From: an uncultured Parafilimonas sp.
Lineage (GTDB): Bacteria > Bacteroidota > Bacteroidia > Chitinophagales > Chitinophagaceae
NCBI GenBank assembly: GCA_937892395.1
Contig: CALAGJ010000132.1
Coordinates: 1 to 8,454, forward strand
Direction of reading: 5' to 3'
DNA length: 8,454 bases
The position numbers and the translations under genes were made by a program. The notes under the pieces are model-generated. The model made no database searches and was not told the origin of the DNA. It saw only the letters and a list, made by a program, of their open reading frames with translations. Positions 1 through 5,830 of this stretch are shown one piece after another (the stretch's first letter is position 1; every line of letters begins with the position of its first letter).

Positions 1-103
1 AAGAGGATAGCTTTTTACTAATGCCCGTTTTATCAAGCACTTGTTTCATCTCTTGAATCCCACCCCAAGGGCATACTTGTAAATCAGAGTATTCATATTT
101 CAC
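1..103 (-). CDS. Probable IS transposase, N-terminal fragment (runs off the window)
   Basis: This minus-strand frame starts at a GTG (103-101), directly preceded by an in-frame TAG (106-104), and stays open for 34 codons to the window edge, so only the N-terminus is present. It reads VKYEYSDLQVCPWGGIQEMK and continues with a VLDKTGI segment. The pattern of a short polar start, then PWGG, then a helix with LDKTGI resembles, from memory, the N-termini of IS1380-type DDE transposases of Bacteroidota; the family is an inference, since the DDE residues lie outside the window. The frame begins about 50 bases from where SusC-type coding similarity ends, as expected for a transposase near its IS end. 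It is read in the same direction as the interrupted receptor. The GTG start is forced by the upstream stop, unless translation uses a later ATG in the frame. It could instead be an unrelated small gene. Confidence 0.55.
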   Translation of the reverse strand, partial: MKYEYSDLQVCPWGGIQEMKQVLDKTGISKKLSS

Positions 104-155
104 CTAACAAAATTGATAACAATTTGGCTAACTTTTGTCCATTGCAAAATCTGGG
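1..155 (-). mobile_element. End of an insertion sequence inserted in a SusC-type gene (boundary approximate)
   Basis: SusC-type protein similarity stops soon after the TKRG motif, at about position 155-165. The frame then runs through non-SusC residues (about DFAMDKS) to a TAG at 130-128, and a transposase-like frame starts at 103. The IS end therefore probably lies at about 145-165, perhaps beginning in the CCCAGATTTTGCAATGG stretch (minus strand). Only one end is inside the window, so neither the terminal inverted repeat nor the target-site duplication can be confirmed. The boundary given is an estimate from where protein similarity ends. Confidence 0.5.
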
Positions 156-970
156 TTTAAATGAAATTCCGGCTTTTCAGCTCTACCTCTTTTTGTTTTA
201 ATGACAATCACACCATTGGCTCCTCTGGAACCCCAGGCTGCAGTAGCGGCTGCTTCTTTTTGTACAACAATGCTTTCTATATCATTCATACTAATGCCCG
301 CCAAAAAATTTGTGCCGGTATTGGAAGAGATCTCCAAATCTGTAACGGAAAGTGGCATACCATCAATTACATAAAATGGTGTACTTAATGTGTGTGAAGC
401 ATCTATGCCACTGTTTAAGTCGGTAACAATGGTAGAATTTCCTCGCACAGTAAATGTGTTTCTTACACCAGGTGCTCCATTAAAGTTTTAAATATTTACT
501 CCGGCCACTTTGCCCTGCAATATTTGATCAAAACTTGGGGCGGGTAGGTTATGAATTTCTCTTCCGGATACCACCTGCACCGCAGCAGTAGATTTTCTTA
601 GCGACTGTTTTTGATAGCCTACTACTACCACGCTATTTAGTTTGTCACTCGATGGCATTAGCTCAATAGAAATTTCATTGAGCACATTTTCGACCTTGAA
701 ATTTTGTGTTGGATAACCTACATAACTAATGACCAATTCATTTCCGGCAGAACAGGAAATGGTAAACTTGCCATCATCGTTTGTGGTAGTTCCTATTTGA
801 GATTCCTTAACAACAATTGATGCATTTGCAATTGCTTTTTTTGTATCAGCATATTTCACTGTGCCTGTTACCAAAGACTGGCTGTTGGCGTTGAAATGTA
901 ACAGTAAGAAAAAGGCTAACAAAGCAGAGAAAGTAACATGCATTTTTTTTGTATCCTTCTTTTTTTCCAT
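128..970 (-). pseudogene. SusC/RagA-type TonB-dependent receptor, 5' part only: nonsense codon plus IS truncation
   Basis: SusC-type proteins are outer-membrane TonB-dependent transporters that work with a SusD-like lipoprotein to import glycans or peptides. I chose the ATG at 970-968, which gives a charged start (MEKKKDTKK) and a hydrophobic signal peptide ending near NANSQ; an in-frame ATG at 997 adds nine residues, and 943 is also possible. From the 970 start, residues about 35-105 are a carboxypeptidase-regulatory-like beta domain (VTGTVKYADTKKAIANASI, SYVGY). Then come the SusC-type VVVVGY motif (about 114-119) and the plug domain with APSFDQILQGKVAGVNI, GAPGVRNTFTVRG, YVIDGMPL and AAWGSRGANGVIVIKTKRG. 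A TAA at 490-488 interrupts the plug at the N-I-stop-N-F-N-G position, and the same frame continues cleanly beyond it. The frame ends at TAG 130-128, just past the presumed IS junction, so the whole beta-barrel (normally about 750 more residues) is missing. No functional transporter can be made from this copy. A susD partner would lie beyond the left edge. Confidence 0.85.
488..490 (-). other. In-frame nonsense codon (TAA) in the SusC plug domain
   Basis: On the minus strand the codons read GTA AAT ATT TAA AAC TTT AAT GGA, that is V-N-I-stop-N-F-N-G. The two open stretches on either side are in the same frame, with no insertion or deletion, and both match SusC plug sequence. A single C-to-T change from CAA (Gln) would explain it. 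TAA is used as a normal stop by the intact receptor at 5833-5831, so stop-codon reassignment is not the explanation. Confidence 0.85.
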
Positions 971-1036
971 TTTAAAAATTATTTGATGACTAATCATTAC
1001 GCAATAAAAGTAGCGGGCTCAAAACTTTGAATATGA

Positions 1037-1077
1037 GTCAAACGGTTGAGTGATTTTAAGAACAAATTTTGTTTGAC
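1037..1077. repeat. Inverted repeat GTCAAAC ... GTTTGAC upstream of the receptor pseudogene
   Basis: GTCAAAC at 1037-1043 is the exact reverse complement of GTTTGAC at 1071-1077, with 27 bases between. A second overlapping pair, AAACGGT (1040-1046) and ACCGTTT (1076-1082), is also exact. The two overlapping pairs make this denser than a single chance 7-mer. The repeat lies about 65-110 bases before the receptor start, where an operator could sit. No regulator is encoded nearby, so its role is unknown. Confidence 0.35.
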
Positions 1078-1221
1078 CGTTTATATTTTCAGTTGCATTA
1101 TTGGATGAAATAATTTCATATCGGTGTGTCAGAAAATTGATGGTGCATGATGCAGACATCTACGCTTTTTTGAAGATTACTCTCATTTTATAATCATTTA
1201 TTTGGAAATCATTTTGCCCTA

Positions 1222-1251
1222 TTGGCATACCTTTTACTAATCCTATATTTG
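1222..1251 (+). promoter_or_regulatory. Bacteroidota-type promoter for pruA
   Basis: TTG at 1222-1224 is followed after 19 bases by TATATTTG at 1244-1251. This is a full match to the Bacteroidota primary-sigma consensus (TTTG/TTG, about 19 nt, TAnnTTTG). Transcription would begin near 1256-1259, giving a leader of only about 12-15 bases before the ATG at 1271. The leader has an A-run but no Shine-Dalgarno GGAG, as is common in this phylum. Confidence 0.7.
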
Positions 1252-1270
1252 CCCAAAAAATTTTTGCGAT

Positions 1271-2902
1271 ATGAATTTAGGATACTTCCACTACCCACTT
1301 CCCACTAATGAACCTGTACTGAATTATGCGCCAGGCAGCACTGAAAAAGCCACACTCAAAAAAACATTAGCAGAATTAAAGAAAAAGGAAATTGATGTGC
1401 CCATGTACATTGGTGGTAAATCTGTGCGGACCGGAAAAAGAGTAGCCATGCATCCGCCACATGAAAGAGCACATACCCTTGGTTATTTTCACGCAGGTGA
1501 AGAAAAACATGTTAGCCAAGCAATAGATGCTGCATTGAAAGCTAAGCCAATATGGGAAGCTATGCCTTGGGAAGACAGGGCTCATATCTTTCTTAAAGCT
1601 GCCGATCTTATAGCTACAAAATATAGAAGCTATATGAATGGCACTACCATGCTAGGCCAAAGCAAAAATGCATATCAGGCAGAAATTGACAGTGCATGTG
1701 AACTCATAGATTTTTTAAGATTTAATGTACATTATTTAAGTGAAATTTATAAGCAGCAGCCCATTAGCGGACCGGGCATGCACAACCGGTTAGAATGGCG
1801 TTCATTAGAAGGTTTTGTACTTGCTGTTACACCATTCAACTTTACAGCTATTGGCGGTAATCTTCCCACAAGTGCGGCCATGTGTGGCAATGTGGTGGTG
1901 TGGAAACCGGCAAATACACAAGTGTATAGTGCACAAATGTTTATGCGTATTTTGAAAGAAGCCGGGCTGCCGGATGGTGTTATCAATCTAATATATGTGG
2001 ATGGTCCTACAATTGGTAAAGTATGCTTCAATCATCGGGATTTTGCTGGTGTTCATTTTACTGGAAGTACTGGCGTATTTAATAGTATGTGGAAGACCAT
2101 TGGGGAAAATATGGGGATGTATAAATCTTATCCAAGAATAGTAGGAGAAACCGGAGGAAAGGATTTTATACTCGTTCATAAATCCTCAGATCCTGATGTG
2201 GCTGCTACCGCAATGGCCAGAGGTGCTTTTGAATTTCAAGGACAGAAATGTAGTGCAGCTTCCAGAGCCTATATTCCTTCAAATATTGCAGATGCAGTAA
2301 AGTCAAAACTTGTAGCAATGGTCAGTAGTATGAAGATGGGCACTGTAGAAGATTTCACCAATTTTGTAAATGCTGTCATTGATGAGAAAAGTTTTAATAA
2401 CATCAAGAAATACATTGACAATGCCAAGAAAGATCGTAAAGCAAAAATATTAGTTGGCGGCAACTGTGATAAAACAAAGGGATACTTTATAGAACCAACT
2501 GTTATAGAAACCTCAGATCCAAAATATAGCAGCATGTGTGAAGAAATATTCGGACCTGTACTTACCATTTATGTATATGATGCAGATAATTTTGATAAAG
2601 CATTAGAACTGGTAGATACTACAAGTCCTTATGCATTAACAGGCAGCATTTTATCGCAGGATAGAGCAGCGGTTATACATGCCACCAATAGATTGAGGCA
2701 TGCAGCGGGAAATTTTTATATCAATGATAAACCAACCGGTGCTGTAGTAGGCCAACAACCCTTTGGAGGTGCACGTGCCAGTGGCACAAATGATAAAGCA
2801 GGTAGTATGTTGAATCTTTATCGTTGGCTAAGTGCACGCACTATTAAAGAAACATTCAATCCTCCCTCAGACTACAAATATCCATTCTTACAAGAAGCAT
2901 AG
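1271..2902 (+). CDS. pruA: L-glutamate gamma-semialdehyde (1-pyrroline-5-carboxylate) dehydrogenase
   Basis: This 543-residue ALDH-superfamily enzyme oxidises glutamate-5-semialdehyde, in equilibrium with pyrroline-5-carboxylate, to glutamate with NAD+. It is the second step of proline catabolism and acts in the cytosol. Visible ALDH landmarks are TPFNF (187-191), WKPAN with the cofactor-binding Lys212, the FTGSTG turn (263-268), general-base Glu293 in GETGGKDF, catalytic Cys327 in FQGQKCSA, EEIFGPV (424-430) and PFGG (497-500). The long N-terminal extension before the ALDH core (MNLGYFHYPLPTNEPVLNYA) and the overall length fit the stand-alone ALDH4A1-like group rather than the PutA fusion or shorter RocA forms. 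No proline dehydrogenase is in the window, so its partner must be encoded elsewhere. The ATG is placed by the promoter just upstream (1222-1251), and a terminator closes the unit, so it is probably monocistronic. All catalytic residues are present and the gene looks intact. Confidence 0.95.
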   Translation: MNLGYFHYPLPTNEPVLNYAPGSTEKATLKKTLAELKKKEIDVPMYIGGKSVRTGKRVAMHPPHERAHTLGYFHAGEEKHVSQAIDAALKAKPIWEAMPWEDRAHIFLKAADLIATKYRSYMNGTTMLGQSKNAYQAEIDSACELIDFLRFNVHYLSEIYKQQPISGPGMHNRLEWRSLEGFVLAVTPFNFTAIGGNLPTSAAMCGNVVVWKPANTQVYSAQMFMRILKEAGLPDGVINLIYVDGPTIGKVCFNHRDFAGVHFTGSTGVFNSMWKTIGENMGMYKSYPRIVGETGGKDFILVHKSSDPDVAATAMARGAFEFQGQKCSAASRAYIPSNIADAVKSKLVAMVSSMKMGTVEDFTNFVNAVIDEKSFNNIKKYIDNAKKDRKAKILVGGNCDKTKGYFIEPTVIETSDPKYSSMCEEIFGPVLTIYVYDADNFDKALELVDTTSPYALTGSILSQDRAAVIHATNRLRHAAGNFYINDKPTGAVVGQQPFGGARASGTNDKAGSMLNLYRWLSARTIKETFNPPSDYKYPFLQEA

Positions 2903-2934
2903 GATTAATTTTATGAAGTTTAAATGAATATATG

Positions 2935-2962
2935 AAAGGTTGTTGAAAAGCAACCTTTTTTT
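2935..2962 (+). terminator. Intrinsic terminator of pruA
   Basis: AAAGGTTG (2935-2942) pairs perfectly with CAACCTTT (2951-2958) across an 8-base loop, and the distal arm runs into a seven-T tract (2956-2962). It lies 33 bases after the pruA stop codon. This is a standard rho-independent terminator reading plus. Confidence 0.85.
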
Positions 2963-2984
2963 ATGGGTGTAAGACAGAATCCTC

Positions 2985-3000
2985 TAACCATACATGGTTA
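2985..3000. repeat. Short palindrome TAACCAT-AC-ATGGTTA
   Basis: TAACCAT (2985-2991) and ATGGTTA (2994-3000) are exact reverse complements with a 2-base centre. It lies just past the pruA terminator. It has the form of a dimeric-regulator half-site pair, but it is 420 bases from the next start codon and no regulator is nearby. It may be chance. Confidence 0.3.
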
Positions 3001-3380
3001 TGAAGATAATATTGCATGGAAATAAAAAATTTGATACGCTATATAGGATAATCAAAGAAGTAGGTATGAAAAAGTATAGCCCATTTCTTTTCGCATAAAT
3101 ATCACCTCATTGTAGCTATTAAATTTATAAGAACAAAACACAAAATACTATATCAGTATTTGAGATAGTATAGATGAACAGTAATCCAAATTTTACGTAG
3201 AGATCAAAGACATTCATTACAATCTACTTTAATATATTCTTTTTGTAACATCGATGTTCGTTTATGATACAATGCCATTTATTACTTCAACATTTTACTT
3301 GTATTCATATAAATATTTTGCCTTTTGCATGTATTAATTACCATTCATAGGAAAATTGCGTCGTGGCGTATCATTTGAAA

Positions 3381-3407
3381 TTTCTTGTCGTAACACATTA
3401 CAAGAAA
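3381..3407 (+). promoter_or_regulatory. Inverted repeat in the leader of the small exported-protein gene
   Basis: TTTCTTGT (3381-3388) and ACAAGAAA (3400-3407) are exact 8-bp reverse complements around an 11-base loop. The repeat ends 12 bases before the ATG at 3420 and takes in part of the A-rich stretch where ribosomes usually bind in this phylum. It could be an operator or an mRNA hairpin that limits initiation. It is not a terminator: an A-run follows it on the plus strand, and there is no long T-run on the minus-strand exit side. Confidence 0.4.
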
Positions 3408-3419
3408 AAAAATTGATAT

Positions 3420-3854
3420 ATGAAAAAGAATATTTTAAAAGTAGCACTGCTCATTAGTACAATTGCACTCACCGGGTTTATAACGCTACATCAAAACAAT
3501 AAAAAACAAATTAATCTGCCTGTAGTGTTTTCAGTTTATAAAACATCAAGTTACAATGCGCCAATTTATAAAGATTCAAAAGTTTCCCTGCGTATTACAA
3601 TTACAGCAGAAAAAGGAAATAAAAAAGAACTGCTTTGGCAACGCATATATCCTAACCGTATGATAAGCGACTTTCCAATGATTGGAAGGGCTTCTACACA
3701 GCAGGTAAAATTAAATCAACTTTTTGGTGCTCATGAAAACATTCGGGTGCAATATGAATTGATTTATGACAGTAAGGGAAGCATTCTACAAACTCAAAAC
3801 TCTGAATTGTTAACTCCGCATACCTCAGATCAAGTGATCCGAATTGCAATATGA
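3420..3854 (+). CDS. Small exported or membrane-anchored protein of unknown function
   Basis: I do not recognise this 144-residue protein. Residues 1-23 are a basic start (MKKNILK) followed by a hydrophobic stretch (VALLISTIALTGFITL), which suggests a signal peptide or an N-terminal membrane anchor. There is no lipobox cysteine; in fact the protein has no cysteine at all. The rest, from about 30, is rich in alternating polar and hydrophobic segments (LPVVFSVYKTSS, VSLRITITAEKG, IRVQYELIYDSKG, DQVIRIAI), which suggests a small beta-sandwich in the periplasm or on the outer membrane. It stands alone, far from pruA and convergent with cysS (65 bases between stops). The signal-like start, the A-rich region before the ATG and ordinary codon use argue that it is a real gene. 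Function is unknown. Confidence 0.7.
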   Translation: MKKNILKVALLISTIALTGFITLHQNNKKQINLPVVFSVYKTSSYNAPIYKDSKVSLRITITAEKGNKKELLWQRIYPNRMISDFPMIGRASTQQVKLNQLFGAHENIRVQYELIYDSKGSILQTQNSELLTPHTSDQVIRIAI

Positions 3855-3919
3855 TGATGTTTTATAATTCTAAAAATATAAACCCATAATAGAATTTACA
3901 TTCCTTTAAATCCAACCAT

Positions 3920-5428
3920 CTAATTTTGATTCCAACTCATCGTTCCATCTTTCTCATCTTTTATTTGAATGCCAATTGCAGAAAGCTGATTTCTGATCGT
4001 ATCACTTGTCAAAAAGTCTTTTTTATTCCTTGCAGTTTTCCGAATTTCTATCAGCAAATTCATAACCGAATCCAATTTGTTATTGTCTGATTCGTCTAAT
4101 GGTTTCAAGCCAAAAATTTCTTCAACAAATATGCTCATTTCAGTTTGTAGATACTGCCAGGTTTTGGCTGACAATGATGTTACTTTTTGTTGGCCATCTT
4201 TTACTTTGTTTAGGATGGTTGCTAAGTCAAACATATTAGCCAAAACTTTTGCCGTATTAAAATCATCGTTTATAAAGTCTCTAAACTCAGCCACCAATTT
4301 TTGTACTTTACTATCTAATTGTTCATCTGCTGCATGCTCATTATTGCCAATAGTTATTTTTTGCAAAAATTTATAAGATTCATACAAACGTTTCCAAGCT
4401 TTTTCTGCTGCTTGTAACGCTTCATTACTAAAATCGAGTGTACTTCTATAGTGAGATTGCAAAATAAAGAACCTTATGGTCATAGGATGATATGGTTGCT
4501 CTAATAATGGATGATTGCCCAGAAACATTTCACTCAGCTTTATAACATTATTATAGCTTTTTCCCATCTTCCTTCCATTGATGGTTATCATATTATTGTG
4601 CATCCAGTATCGGGCGGGTGTTTCTCCATTGCATACAGTACTTTGAGCTATTTCACATTCATGATGTGGAAATTGCAAATCCATACCACCACCATGTATA
4701 TCAAATACATTACCCAGGTATTTTTTACTCATGGCACTGCACTCTATATGCCAACCGGGAAATCCATATCCCCAAGGGCTTTTCCACCGCATGATGTGCT
4801 GTGGAGGGGCATTTTTCCATAAAGCAAAATCTACTTTATTTCTTTTTTCATCTTGATTCTCAAGGTCTCTTGTTGTTGCTATCATTTCCTCCAATATCCT
4901 GCCGCTTAGCATGCCATATGGTTTACCTTGCTTCGAAAAATCTGTATGATATTTTAATACATCAAAATAAACCGACCCATTTTTTTCATAAGCATAGCCA
5001 TCAGTAATAATTTTTTCAATCATTTCTATTTGCTCTATAATATGACCTGTGGCCGTAGGTTCAATGGATGGTTCCAAACAATTAAATTGAGTCATTGCCC
5101 AATGAAATAGATTAGTATATTTCTGCACAAGTTCCATGGGCTCTAATCTTTCCAAAATTGCTTTTGTACTCACTTTATCTTCTGCTGCTCTTCCTTCCTC
5201 TTCAAAGTGTCCGGCATCAGTTATATTTCTTACATAGCGCACTTTATTTCCCATCTGTGCGAGGTATCGGCACACTACATCAAATGTAATATATGGTCTT
5301 GCATGCCCCAGATGGCTTTCTCCGCTTACGGTAGGTCCACAAACATAGAGTCCAACATATCCGGGAGTTATGGGATTAAAAACTTCTTTTTGTCTGGTTA
5401 AATTATTATATATTTTAAGTTCGCTCAT
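3920..5428 (-). CDS. cysS: Cysteinyl-tRNA synthetase
   Basis: This 502-residue class I aminoacyl-tRNA synthetase charges tRNA-Cys with cysteine in an ATP-dependent reaction in the cytosol and is essential. Landmarks are the LYVCGPTVSGESHLGHARPY start with the HIGH-type motif HLGH (39-42), the four expected zinc ligands Cys30, Cys230 (GWHIECSAM), His255 and Glu259 (FPHHECEIAQS), and the KMSKS-type loop as KMGKS (287-291). A DALR-type helical anticodon-recognition region follows (about 335-480). At 502 residues it is about 40 longer than the 461-residue E. coli enzyme, with extra residues in the catalytic half and at the C-terminus. The start ATG gives the usual short lead (MSELKIYNNLTRQKEVF) before the Rossmann fold. 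No partner gene is adjacent. A weak TATTATTG match to the -7 element lies at 5460-5453 (minus) without a well-spaced TTG. No key residue is missing. Confidence 0.97.
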   Translation of the reverse strand: MSELKIYNNLTRQKEVFNPITPGYVGLYVCGPTVSGESHLGHARPYITFDVVCRYLAQMGNKVRYVRNITDAGHFEEEGRAAEDKVSTKAILERLEPMELVQKYTNLFHWAMTQFNCLEPSIEPTATGHIIEQIEMIEKIITDGYAYEKNGSVYFDVLKYHTDFSKQGKPYGMLSGRILEEMIATTRDLENQDEKRNKVDFALWKNAPPQHIMRWKSPWGYGFPGWHIECSAMSKKYLGNVFDIHGGGMDLQFPHHECEIAQSTVCNGETPARYWMHNNMITINGRKMGKSYNNVIKLSEMFLGNHPLLEQPYHPMTIRFFILQSHYRSTLDFSNEALQAAEKAWKRLYESYKFLQKITIGNNEHAADEQLDSKVQKLVAEFRDFINDDFNTAKVLANMFDLATILNKVKDGQQKVTSLSAKTWQYLQTEMSIFVEEIFGLKPLDESDNNKLDSVMNLLIEIRKTARNKKDFLTSDTIRNQLSAIGIQIKDEKDGTMSWNQN

Positions 5429-5773
5429 ACAATGTTTAGTTTATAACTCATACAATAATAGTCTAACGGATTTATAAATAAAATATTTGAGACATATCTT
5501 TTTCGAACTTGTAATGGATATGAATATTGTTTGTGGTTTGAAATTTTTTTTATTCTCATTATACCTGTGTTTTGGCAATCCAGATTTATAATACAGAAAA
5601 AAGATGGATTTATACAGATCTCAAAAAAGTGTACACTGCTCACTATTGCTTCATTCATAAAACTAAACTCAAACACTAATCTATATTCTACTACAACTTT
5701 TCATGAAAAAGCAGTTTATACTCTGAATTTACGGTTTTAAAATAATGAGGATATAGAACAATCTTACCATCCG
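5429..5773. other. Gene-poor region between cysS and the receptor terminator
   Basis: This stretch of about 345 bases holds the cysS upstream region and no intact gene. A plus-strand frame from ATG 5514 gives 25 codons of signal-peptide-like sequence (MDMNIVCGLKFFLFSLYLCF) and then a stop. A second plus-strand frame, open to TAA at 5738-5740, ends in AVYTLNLRF, which has the alternating pattern and terminal Phe of an outer-membrane beta-barrel end. Together these could be the two ends of a decayed outer-membrane protein gene, but both are short and the similarity is only in pattern. The minus-strand frame overlapping the cysS start (5676-5425) has no protein-like features. Confidence 0.4.
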
Positions 5774-5801
5774 AAAAAAATTACCCGCTATAGCGGGTAA
5801 T
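5774..5801 (-). terminator. Strong intrinsic terminator of the outer-membrane receptor gene
   Basis: Positions 5780-5801 form a perfect 22-base palindrome with arms ATTACCCGC and GCGGGTAAT around TATA. On the minus strand it is followed by seven T (complement of the A-run 5774-5780). It starts 29 bases past the receptor stop codon. The GC-rich stem stands out in this AT-rich region. On the plus strand no U-tract follows, so it terminates only minus-strand transcripts. Confidence 0.92.
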
Positions 5802-5830
5802 CAAGTACAATTCAAAATGATCTTTTACTA

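Larger units (their letters stand above)
998..1270. other. Divergent intergenic region between the SusC-type pseudogene and pruA
   Basis: These 273 bases separate two divergent genes and are strongly AT-rich. They hold the pruA promoter (1222-1251), a 7-bp inverted repeat at 1037-1043/1071-1077 and a small palindrome TGCAT-G-ATGCA at 1144-1154. I found no good TAnnTTTG element reading toward the pseudogene; the nearest match, TACTTTTA on the minus strand, lacks a spaced TTG. No small ORF here looks real. Confidence 0.6.
2963..3419. other. Gene-free AT-rich stretch between pruA and the small exported-protein gene
   Basis: I see no coding frame of convincing length or composition on either strand, and no tRNA-like or rRNA-like sequence. 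It contains a short palindrome (2985-3000), an AT-only inverted repeat (ATACTAT 3145-3151 with ATAGTAT 3165-3171) and an 8-bp inverted repeat next to the downstream start codon (3381-3407). No full TAnnTTTG promoter for the downstream gene was found; ATCATTTG at 3370-3377 and ATATTTTG further up are only partial matches. Confidence 0.5.

Noticed and set aside
488..490. Stop-codon reassignment (TAA read as Gln) to rescue the SusC gene
   Set aside because: The intact receptor ends at TAA (5833-5831) and no other gene in the window has an internal TAA, so a nonsense mutation or base error is simpler.
3145..3171. ATACTAT/ATAGTAT inverted repeat
   Set aside because: The arms are short and almost all A/T in an AT-rich gap, and several competing pairings exist; chance is likely.
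3866..3896. AATTCTA/TAGAATT stem between the convergent genes as a bidirectional terminator
   Set aside because: The stem is only 7 AT-rich pairs with a 17-base loop and no T-tract on either side, so it is too weak to call.
4556..4570. KMGKS instead of KMSKS in CysRS
   Set aside because: From family knowledge, KMGKS is common in Bacteroidota CysRS, and all zinc ligands and the HLGH motif are present, so this is not a sign of lost function.
4861..4886. Possible tRNA or repeat signal in the runs inside cysS
   Set aside because: The sequence is fully explained by the cysS coding frame, with no cloverleaf pattern.
5425..5676. Minus-strand 83-codon frame overlapping the cysS start
   Set aside because: It has no domain or motif, odd composition rich in Cys, Tyr and Ile, and overlaps the cysS start; it is more likely a chance frame in AT-rich DNA.
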